This document shows, piece by piece, positions 1 through 5,727 of a DNA stretch of 10,100 nucleotides. Source of the stretch: Deltaproteobacteria bacterium (GTDB taxonomy: Bacteria; Desulfobacterota; DSM-4660; Desulfatiglandales; Desulfatiglandaceae); assembly GCA_021159825.1 (NCBI GenBank), contig JAGHDR010000134.1, positions 1 through 10,100 on the forward strand, read 5' to 3'. The stretch's first letter is position 1; every line of letters begins with the position of its first letter. The position numbers and the translations under genes were made by a program. A model generated the notes under the pieces. It saw only the letters and a list, made by a program, of their open reading frames with translations. It did no database searches and was not told where the DNA came from.

Positions 1-1
1 A

Positions 2-2101
2 CATTGGCGCATTCCGCTGATCCGTGATACCGGCACGGAAAGCCGTGTCGGCAGCGACCAACAGGAAGTGTCCCGGCGGCACCATGACCCGGCGTCTTAA
101 ATCCCTCGGCCATCGCCATCGAACCACTCGGGATTCCTCACCTTGTGGATTCATTTCAGCGCAAAACGCCACCGGGTCTTTTGACAATCGAGACACCATC
201 TCACCCGGGTCAGCGGATTCAAAATCGCCCAACCCATGATAATAACACCATATATCAAGGGCCTTGGCGCGCAATTGCTGGAGTTTAATCCGTTCAGGAA
301 GTAAGTGGGTCCGGTCCGGCGGCATGCGAAGCAGCACCTCATCACCGGGATCGGCTGTCAGGCAGAGAACCTGGCCCGGCATCAACAAAACCCTGAAATA
401 GCCTTCCGCCCGGTCAAGGGTCACTTTTTCACCGCTGAGTAAATCCGTTAACACGTCATCTTCCAAGTGGGGCGCTACCCTATCATCCCAGCACACAACC
501 GCTTCTTTATCTTCATTTAAGTTTGCCGTCACCAGAAGCCATTTTCCAGTCGGCATGTGGCGCCGCAGCATGACCCCATAATTTCCCGTGCCGCACTGTA
601 TCATTTTTAAATCCACCCGGTCATGAAATGCCGGATGGTGTTTGAGGATCGCATTGATTCGCTGTATGTTCTCTACCTGGTTGCGATCCGCCCCCCAGTT
701 CAGTGACGGGGCCCCGTGAACGTTGATTTTTTCCGTGGCATACCACTCCACCCCATTGGCAAAACCAAAGGCGCCGTTGGGGGAAAAAAGGGCGCAAAGA
801 GCCGTTCGCATGCGTGCCCATGTTTCGGACCTGGCTGCCAGTCGAAGATTGTCATGGGTTTCGGAAAAATGAACCGTCAGGCCATCCGTCTTTGAAATTT
901 CCATGGCCTCCGGAAGATACGTTTCGATCTGGTCCCGGGTGGTATTCTGAAACAGTTCCGAATAAGCCCAGTTGAAGTTCCCTTTGCTTAAAAGATCTCG
1001 GGTCACGGATATCTTTCCACCGAGGCCTTCGTTCAAAAAAACGGTATCCGGATACTGTTCCCTGACAGACGCAATGATATACTGCCAGGCACGCACCGGA
1101 ATCATATAGCCGGCGTCGCAGCGAAACCCATCCACCCCTCGGGAACACCAGGTGATAAAGACCTCCGCCATATATTGCCAGAGGTCTTTTTGGGTGTAAT
1201 CCAGTTTGGTGAGGTCTTCCCATTTCACCCCCCACGCCCCGGGCACCTGAATGACGCCCTCTTGATCCCGAACCAGCCACGAGGGGTGTTTTTCATGAAG
1301 CCTTGCCGCCCATCCCGTATGATTGATGGCAATGTCGATCAACAGCTTTGCATTTCGCGCATGGACGGCATCTACCAGTTCAATAAACTGTTCTAAAGGC
1401 GTGGCTTTGGGATCGAATTGGGCCAGGGCCGGGTCAACGGATAAAAACCCCAGTGCCGCGTAGGGACTGCCGAACCGGCCCATCCGTCCGTAGGTGGTGG
1501 GCGTGGGGTGGACCGGTAGCAATTGAATAATCCGGCATCCCAGATTTGAAATAATAAAATCCAGCTTTTCGATAAAATCCCTGAAGGTACCGGAGGGGGG
1601 TATGACCGTATAGCCTGCTTTGTTCAACACGTTGATCCCGTCCGCCATAACAGGTGTCGGTTCTGCGCGGCCGGCGATATTGGGACCAAACTGCCTTACA
1701 AAAGCATTATAGATAGTATTTGCGCAGCACGTGTCGCTAGGTTCCACGTTGATAACAACATTTTGACCGTCCGGCCAGGTGGGCGTGGGTTCATCTTCTT
1801 TCAAAAAATAACATTTGGCTTCAAAATGCCCCACCTCGCAGAGGGGAATATGGATCCGAAAAAGTGTTGCTGAAACCCTTTTCATGGGGATGTCAAACCA
1901 ATCCCTCTGCAAACGGGGCTCACCACGGCAAACCTCATGAATGATCTCATGCCGTGCGACTGCTGCGTGGCCCAGATTAGTGCGAATCCATGCGTTGCCT
2001 TTCAGGCCTTTCGGCAAAGAAAGGCTGAAAACCAGCGTATCTCCCCTGAACCGCAGGTGATGTGCCCCCGGCACCGGATCCTGGATCAGTTTATCGCTCA
2101 T
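2..2101 (-). CDS. GH13 alpha-amylase-family / glycogen debranching-type enzyme, 3' end cut by window edge
   Basis: I checked this frame codon by codon: it stays open for 700 codons from the ATG at 2101 to the window edge, so the C-terminus is missing. An in-frame stop lies upstream at 2144-2146 with no other ATG between. Residues 1 to about 190 look like an N-terminal beta-rich domain. The glycosidase barrel follows, with all four GH13 regions: DIAINH (256-261), GFRCD with nucleophile D329 and the invariant R327, NEG with acid/base E358, and THDN with the transition-state Asp D417. A beta-sandwich C-domain follows at about 540-600 (DLLSGE, then MPGQVLCL). The last 100 residues look like the start of a further module. 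GH13 enzymes cleave or transfer alpha-glucosidic bonds. Cytoplasmic glycogen breakdown is likely, as no signal peptide is seen. A fused amylo-1,6-glucosidase domain beyond the edge is an inference. GH13 membership is firm; substrate is not. Confidence 0.88.
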   Translation of the reverse strand, partial: MSDKLIQDPVPGAHHLRFRGDTLVFSLSLPKGLKGNAWIRTNLGHAAVARHEIIHEVCRGEPRLQRDWFDIPMKRVSATLFRIHIPLCEVGHFEAKCYFLKEDEPTPTWPDGQNVVINVEPSDTCCANTIYNAFVRQFGPNIAGRAEPTPVMADGINVLNKAGYTVIPPSGTFRDFIEKLDFIISNLGCRIIQLLPVHPTPTTYGRMGRFGSPYAALGFLSVDPALAQFDPKATPLEQFIELVDAVHARNAKLLIDIAINHTGWAARLHEKHPSWLVRDQEGVIQVPGAWGVKWEDLTKLDYTQKDLWQYMAEVFITWCSRGVDGFRCDAGYMIPVRAWQYIIASVREQYPDTVFLNEGLGGKISVTRDLLSKGNFNWAYSELFQNTTRDQIETYLPEAMEISKTDGLTVHFSETHDNLRLAARSETWARMRTALCALFSPNGAFGFANGVEWYATEKINVHGAPSLNWGADRNQVENIQRINAILKHHPAFHDRVDLKMIQCGTGNYGVMLRRHMPTGKWLLVTANLNEDKEAVVCWDDRVAPHLEDDVLTDLLSGEKVTLDRAEGYFRVLLMPGQVLCLTADPGDEVLLRMPPDRTHLLPERIKLQQLRAKALDIWCYYHGLGDFESADPGEMVSRLSKDPVAFCAEMNPQGEESRVVRWRWPRDLRRRVMVPPGHFLLVAADTAFRAGITDQRNAPM

Positions 2102-2183
2102 GGATGATTTTCCCGAACTCCCCTGAATTGCTGTTTTATGATATCAGCGAAAACACTGCGGTAAAATAGGAATTCCGTCAAGG

Positions 2184-2227
2184 AAAAAAGGGGCTTTCAC
2201 CCGTTTGAAACGGTAAGCACCCCCTTT
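2184..2227 (-). terminator. Rho-independent terminator of the mrp gene
   Basis: Read on the minus strand, GGGG (complement of 2221-2224) and GCTT pair with AAGC and CCCC (complement of 2190-2196), followed by a run of six T (complement of 2184-2189). Inner bases around CCGTTTCAAACGG add a second short stem. The mrp stop codon (2197-2199) lies inside the structure, so the last codons of mrp form the hairpin. It separates mrp from the GH13 gene that starts 95 bases further on. Confidence 0.72.
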
Positions 2228-3039
2228 AATAACTCGCGGTAAGCAACATTAATCTCCAAATCCTTTTGGGTCATAAGCCCTTCAAAATCCCCCGTGTCCC
2301 CGGCAATCACCATCTTCCTATCCGCGGGAATCCGCCCCAGAAAGGGGACCTCCATCTCCCGGGCCATTTTCTCTCCGCCACCCCGGCCGAAAAGCGGCAC
2401 CTGCCCGCCACAGTGGGGGCAAAGCTGTCCGCTCATATTTTCTACCACGCCCAATATCTTCATATTGACCTGACGGCAAAAATTAATGGACTTTCGCACA
2501 TCCGCCAGGCTGATCTCCTGGGGTGTAGTGACAATCAAAGCTTCCGCATCGGGTATGGTCTGAGCGACGGTAAGGGGTTCATCCCCGGTTCCCGGGGGCG
2601 AATCCACCACCAGAAAATCCAGGTCGCCCCACTCAATATCGGATACAAACTGGCGAATAGCGCTGATTTTCATGGGTCCCCGCCAGATGACCGCCATGTC
2701 CTTTTCCCCCATCATCATGGCAAGGGTTACGATGCTTAAATACTCCGAAAAAGCGTACGGCTTTACAACCCCCTCCTCGCTCATATCGAAACCACTCTGC
2801 ACATTCATGAGTTTTGCGATGCTGGGGCCATGCAGATCCACATCCAGCAATCCCACTTTTTTCCTTTTTTTACTTAACAGGAGGGCCAAATAGCCGGCAA
2901 CCGTACTCTTTCCAACCCCCCCTTTTCCACTCATTACAAGGATTTTCCGACCCATATGGGTCAGGCGATCCCCAATCATTTTATCCTGCAGCTTGCGCTC
3001 AAAGTCGCCGGGTGTCATATTCTCTTGCAGTGTTTCCAA
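2197..3039 (-). CDS. mrp: Mrp/ApbC/NBP35-family P-loop ATPase, probable Fe-S cluster carrier
   Basis: A soluble 280-residue SIMIBI-class NTPase. Visible motifs are the deviant Walker A GKGGVGKST (38-46) with the signature lysine, DVDLHGPS (66-73), the switch II segment DSPPGTGDE (146-154), and CPHC (207-210). The CxxC pair is the bridging 4Fe-4S site of Mrp/NBP35 proteins, which assemble or carry Fe-S clusters on homodimers. The protein has neither the N-terminal cysteine motif of NBP35 nor an N-terminal MIP18/DUF59 domain, so it is the short form. The start is TTG at 3039, supported by an AAAAGGA site 8 bases upstream; ATG at codon 8 (3018) is the alternative. It follows the acs block, whose enzymes carry many Fe-S clusters, so a maturation role is plausible but inferred. 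CooC/AcsF-type nickel ATPases share the P-loop, but the CPHC and GPSI motifs favour Mrp. It probably has its own promoter. Confidence 0.9.
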   Translation of the reverse strand: METLQENMTPGDFERKLQDKMIGDRLTHMGRKILVMSGKGGVGKSTVAGYLALLLSKKRKKVGLLDVDLHGPSIAKLMNVQSGFDMSEEGVVKPYAFSEYLSIVTLAMMMGEKDMAVIWRGPMKISAIRQFVSDIEWGDLDFLVVDSPPGTGDEPLTVAQTIPDAEALIVTTPQEISLADVRKSINFCRQVNMKILGVVENMSGQLCPHCGGQVPLFGRGGGEKMAREMEVPFLGRIPADRKMVIAGDTGDFEGLMTQKDLEINVAYRELLKGVLTVSNG

Positions 3040-3047
3040 AATGTTTT

Positions 3048-3054
3048 TCCTTTT
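3048..3054 (-). promoter_or_regulatory. Ribosome binding site that supports the TTG start of mrp
   Basis: The minus strand reads AAAAGGA, then 8 bases, then TTG at 3039-3037. The ATG at codon 8 has only a weak AAGAG-like site very close to it. The site lies within a 15-base inverted repeat (3046-3060, TTTCC and GGAAA arms around a five-base centre), which could in principle hide it in a small hairpin. Confidence 0.5.
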
Positions 3055-3120
3055 AGGAAACTGGAAGGAAATAATATACGCATATTGTGCAGAACTTTTG
3101 TTCGTCTTTAAGGCGTAATG

Positions 3121-3148
3121 ACAGGTGCATAGTAAACTATGTGCCTGT
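3121..3148. repeat. 28-base inverted repeat upstream of mrp
   Basis: The arms are ACAGGTGCATAGT (3121-3133) and ACTATGTGCCTGT (3136-3148) around a two-base centre. They match at 11 of 13 positions, and as plus-strand RNA the two mismatches become G-U pairs. Flanking bases extend the symmetry a little (TAATG on the left, TATCA on the right). It could be an operator, an RNA hairpin, or a copy of a dispersed REP-like palindrome; only one copy is visible here. Confidence 0.65.
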
Positions 3149-3156
3149 TATCACAA
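3129..3156 (-). promoter_or_regulatory. Candidate mrp promoter with overlapping CRP/FNR-like site
   Basis: The minus strand shows TTGTGA (3156-3151), a 16-base spacer, then TACTAT (3134-3129), a moderate sigma-70-type match. Transcription would begin near 3122, leaving a leader of about 80 bases before the TTG start. Overlapping it, the plus strand reads TGTGC-N6-TCACA (3140-3155), close to the TGTGA-N6-TCACA consensus of CRP-family regulators. The inverted repeat covers the spacer and the -10 element, a usual operator position. This is prediction from pattern only. Confidence 0.3.
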
Positions 3157-3252
3157 CGTAGAAAACGGGCAAAAGGGCAAGCAGGATGCGTAGATTATTT
3201 TTTGGAAGTTCCCTAGGCCCTGGCCAAAAATGTTTTACATTTGTTTACGGCT

Positions 3253-3308
3253 AAAAAAAAGGTAATAGTTCACACCCCTGACAACTGTCCCCTGCACCCT
3301 CTGTGAAC
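3253..3308 (-). terminator. Possible second terminator downstream of the acs block
   Basis: On the minus strand GTTCACA (complement of 3302-3308) pairs exactly with TGTGAAC (complement of 3268-3274) across a 27-base loop. Seven bases later comes a run of eight T (complement of 3253-3260). The long loop and the gap before the T-run make it weaker than the hairpin just upstream. It could be a back-up terminator or chance symmetry. Confidence 0.3.
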
Positions 3309-3314
3309 GGTTAC

Positions 3315-3360
3315 AAAAAAAAGAGACACCCCCCAACTGTGAATGGAAGTATCTCTTTTA
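3315..3360 (-). terminator. Rho-independent terminator of the acs block
   Basis: The arm AAAAGAGATAC (complement of 3349-3359) pairs with GTGTCTCTTTT (complement of 3319-3329) through 11 base pairs including one G-U, with a 19-base loop. The T-run continues to 3315. It starts about 20 bases after the acsE stop codon, so it marks the end of the acs transcription unit. The A-rich arm opposite the T-run is typical of such terminators. Confidence 0.72.
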
Positions 3361-3380
3361 GGGTGTTAATCCAGCGTTTC

Positions 3381-4265
3381 TTACAATTCAAGCCATGAGT
3401 CCGAATAGAGGGACTGGCCCATAATCACCCTGGTCGTTTTAACATAATCCTGCAATTCTTTTGACAATTCGCCCATATCAATGGCTTCCTCATCCATCAC
3501 CTTATGAATCACTTCCACCACATCCGGTCTTTTTCCCCGGGCAATGGCAGTCAACTGATCATCATAAGCATCGGAAATCACGGAATACATCCCTTTGCGC
3601 TCCAGCATCACCATGAAGGTTTGATTCAAGATAGGACGCAGATTGTCAGGGGGACCATTGGAAATATTGGAAAGACCACAGGTGGATTTCACGCCGGGGA
3701 ACATCTCTCCCACCATCTCCTGATAAGCCATGAGACTCAAAGCCTGCGGCTGTTGAATATTGACGGGGGTCACGATGCCATCCACAAAAATATCTTCGTT
3801 GGGAACTCCCGCTTCATTGGCCGCATACAGTAACTCAGCCGACAGAGCCATACGCTCATTATCATCCCGGGGAAGACCATCCGGCCCCCACATGAGCGCA
3901 ACCATATTCGCTTTATATTTAACTGCAAGCGGAATCATTTTTTCATAGCGTTCGGGCCTACACATGATGGAGTTAATAATGGCCTTACCCTTATGCGCCG
4001 CCAGCCCCGCCTCCATGGCCTCGATATTGGATGTATCGAGAGCAAGGGGAGTTTCGTCTCCAATAGCGTCCTGAACCGTCCTGACCACAAATTCCATCAG
4101 CTCCGGCCCGCCTTTCCTGGCGGGCCCCAGGTTAATGTCAATCCAGTCCATCCCCTTTTCCTTCTGGCGTTTGGCCTCTTCGACAATGGGACCCGGATCC
4201 TTTTCCTTAAACGCCTTGCCGATCACCGTGCTGATCACATTTAAATTTTCACCAATCAATAACAT
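3381..4265 (-). CDS. acsE: AcsE-like methyltetrahydrofolate:corrinoid iron-sulfur protein methyltransferase
   Basis: A cytoplasmic TIM-barrel methyltransferase of the pterin-binding (DHPS-like) family that moves the methyl group of methyl-THF to Co(I) of CFeSP. I place the start at the ATG at 4265, giving 294 residues. The reading frame could start at GTG two codons earlier, but an AAGGGGAG site sits 7 bases from the ATG and only one base from the GTG, and the N-terminus MLLIGENLN then lines up with the known MLIIGERIN of Moorella MeTr. Family motifs: DINLGP (43-48), LALDTSN with D77, IINS (97-100), FVDG with D162, and GLSNIS with N200, matching the pterin-site residues D75, D160 and N199 recalled for Moorella. 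The C-terminus QSLYSDS also fits. The protein is about 30 residues longer than Moorella AcsE because of an insert near 240-276. MtgA-type THF methyltransferases are an alternative; the acs context favours AcsE. Confidence 0.85.
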   Translation of the reverse strand: MLLIGENLNVISTVIGKAFKEKDPGPIVEEAKRQKEKGMDWIDINLGPARKGGPELMEFVVRTVQDAIGDETPLALDTSNIEAMEAGLAAHKGKAIINSIMCRPERYEKMIPLAVKYKANMVALMWGPDGLPRDDNERMALSAELLYAANEAGVPNEDIFVDGIVTPVNIQQPQALSLMAYQEMVGEMFPGVKSTCGLSNISNGPPDNLRPILNQTFMVMLERKGMYSVISDAYDDQLTAIARGKRPDVVEVIHKVMDEEAIDMGELSKELQDYVKTTRVIMGQSLYSDSWLEL

Positions 4266-4272
4266 AGGCACT

Positions 4273-4280
4273 CTCCCCTT
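4273..4280 (-). promoter_or_regulatory. Ribosome binding site that decides the acsE start
   Basis: The minus strand reads AAGGGGAG, then A-GTG-CCT, then ATG at 4265-4263. Spacing is 7 bases to the ATG but only one base to the upstream GTG, which favours the ATG and an N-terminus beginning MLLIGE. Confidence 0.55.
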
Positions 4281-4305
4281 TTCCAGTTGGTAACAATGGT
4301 TGTTT

Positions 4306-5649
4306 TTACTGCATATCCTTCAGAAACTTGGGTATGAGAGAAGCGTCCCTGGGTCCGATCATGATATCCCAATCGGGAAGGTCCTCTTCCATTTCCCCGC
4401 TGATGGCTGCCGCGTAGCCCGGAATAACAATCTTTTTGTGAGCAACCTTATCGGCGATACCGCACTTCTTAACAAACATGGCCACAGCATCACCGGAAAA
4501 CTTTCCGGCCGCCCAAGCGGTCATCACGGACAAGCCTTCCGTATCCATGATCAACAGCCAACTGGGTATCCGGCTTCCCTCGACCTCGCCGCTGACAATA
4601 AAGTATGTCAGAGAAAAATTCGTGGTAATTAGTACCGGAGAGTTTTCATCCGGTGAACCGATTTCATAAATGCCCTCGGTCACAGTCATGGGTCGTTGCG
4701 GATCAGTGTAAATATTAAGACGCTCGATCAGCAACGGGAAGATGCTTTCACTTTCAAAATCGGAAAGCACCACAATACCCGCGTATTTGACGATCAACAT
4801 AGAAGCAATAAGCGTTTCCACAGCCAGGTTGTCCGCCATTTCACAGGGAAACGTGATGGTGGGAAACCCCAACGATTTGTTGGCGGTCTTAAGCGGCGCC
4901 CGTCGAATGACCACCTGATCCCGTAACAGCGCTTTCATTTCCCGGGCGCCTGAATCGAGCACCAGATCTTTCAAGCCCATACCCGTCAATTTATCACTGA
5001 GGGCAATGAGGTCGTCCATGTTGTCCGCTTTAACCGCCAGGGGAAGTCCACTTTCCTTGGCCAGGTTCCCCATGTCTTCGACATTGTCGTTGGTAGCTGC
5101 ATAAATCAGCGGTTTCTTGAACGCGCAATCAACAAGAGCCGCTTTGATTACATCCACCTTTTCGCTCATGAGCACCAGACCGAACTCCGATTCTTCAGCG
5201 ATCTTTTTGGCGGTAGCGGCAAAGGCGGCTGCATCGCCATTAACGTCTTTCAATGCCACCAGTTCGGGCCGCAAGTTCACCCCAACCCTCTCATACTGAA
5301 GCGCGTTCCAGGTTTTCAGTTTCGTATCCAGGGCACCCGCATCCACATCGGAAGCCACCAGAGCCGCCAGAGGGGTGGGGTTGTAAAAGGTTTTCTCATG
5401 CCTGAACATGACCGTTTCGCCGCCCACCTTGAAGGCTCTGGCGCCTGCGCCGATTGCCACGGGCCGGATCGGCGGGGCCGAGGCCTCCGCCAACTGCTCC
5501 CTGGCTTCATCGGAAACATAGGGGCAGGCATCCAATTCGGCCTTGCCGGCGGCAAGATTCATGGCAAACGCCAAACATGTGGGCACCCCACACTCACCGC
5601 AATTGGTTTTGGGGAGCATTTTAAATATTTGAATTCCAGTTAATCCCAT
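4306..5649 (-). CDS. acsC: Corrinoid iron-sulfur protein large subunit (AcsC, gamma subunit)
   Basis: The large subunit of the AcsCD heterodimer, which carries the methyl group on a corrinoid cobalt from methyl-THF to the A-cluster of AcsB. At 447 residues it has the normal family length. The N-terminal domain has the 4Fe-4S motif C17-x2-C20-x4-C25-x16-C42 (core NCGECGVPTC), whose cluster reduces cobalt for reactivation. A proline-rich linker (about 58-65) leads into the TIM-barrel domain. The C-terminal corrinoid-binding region carries TTNFSLTYFIVSGE (342-355), GLSVMTAWAAGKF (about 372-384) and IPGYAAAISGE (409-419). The start ATG has TAGGAG six bases upstream. It lies 77 bases after acsB and 40 bases before acsE, consistent with one transcript. 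Its partner acsD is not next to it and not in the window. The 79- and 81-codon frames inside it are shadows. Confidence 0.96.
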   Translation of the reverse strand: MGLTGIQIFKMLPKTNCGECGVPTCLAFAMNLAAGKAELDACPYVSDEAREQLAEASAPPIRPVAIGAGARAFKVGGETVMFRHEKTFYNPTPLAALVASDVDAGALDTKLKTWNALQYERVGVNLRPELVALKDVNGDAAAFAATAKKIAEESEFGLVLMSEKVDVIKAALVDCAFKKPLIYAATNDNVEDMGNLAKESGLPLAVKADNMDDLIALSDKLTGMGLKDLVLDSGAREMKALLRDQVVIRRAPLKTANKSLGFPTITFPCEMADNLAVETLIASMLIVKYAGIVVLSDFESESIFPLLIERLNIYTDPQRPMTVTEGIYEIGSPDENSPVLITTNFSLTYFIVSGEVEGSRIPSWLLIMDTEGLSVMTAWAAGKFSGDAVAMFVKKCGIADKVAHKKIVIPGYAAAISGEMEEDLPDWDIMIGPRDASLIPKFLKDMQ

Positions 5650-5727
5650 AGTAAACTCCTAACTCAGAATATAATGAAGCCAAGACACGGCATTACCAGC
5701 CCCCGCACCTCGACTCATTTTTCCACC

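Larger units (their letters stand above)
3040..3380. other. Gene-free intergenic region between the acs block and mrp
   Basis: About 340 bases with no credible coding frame on either strand. From the acsE side towards mrp (minus-strand direction) it holds: a strong terminator hairpin (3315-3360), a second weaker hairpin with a T-run (3253-3308), a GGCC-rich segment flanked by TTTTTGG and CCAAAAA arms (about 3200-3231), a 28-base inverted repeat overlapping a possible promoter (3121-3156), and the mrp ribosome binding site. It is more AT-rich than the flanking genes. The layout suggests that mrp is transcribed as a separate unit. Confidence 0.7.

Noticed and set aside
852..1396. Frames of 142 codons (minus) and 73 codons (plus) in the left region.
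   Set aside because: Both lie within the 700-codon GH13 frame, which carries all catalytic motifs; these are out-of-frame shadows.
2154..2181. TTGACG just after the mrp terminator, a good -35 match for the GH13 gene.
   Set aside because: No acceptable -10 element lies 16-18 bases downstream (the sequence there is CAGTGT), so I do not call a promoter.
2266..2739. A 157-codon plus-strand frame opposite mrp.
   Set aside because: Antisense to a clear Mrp ATPase; low-complexity His/Pro-rich product without motifs.
3200..3231. TTTTTGG and CCAAAAA arms around a GGCC-rich centre.
   Set aside because: The arms are short, AT-rich and separated by about 19 bases, with no T-run after the stem; not enough for a terminator or riboswitch call.
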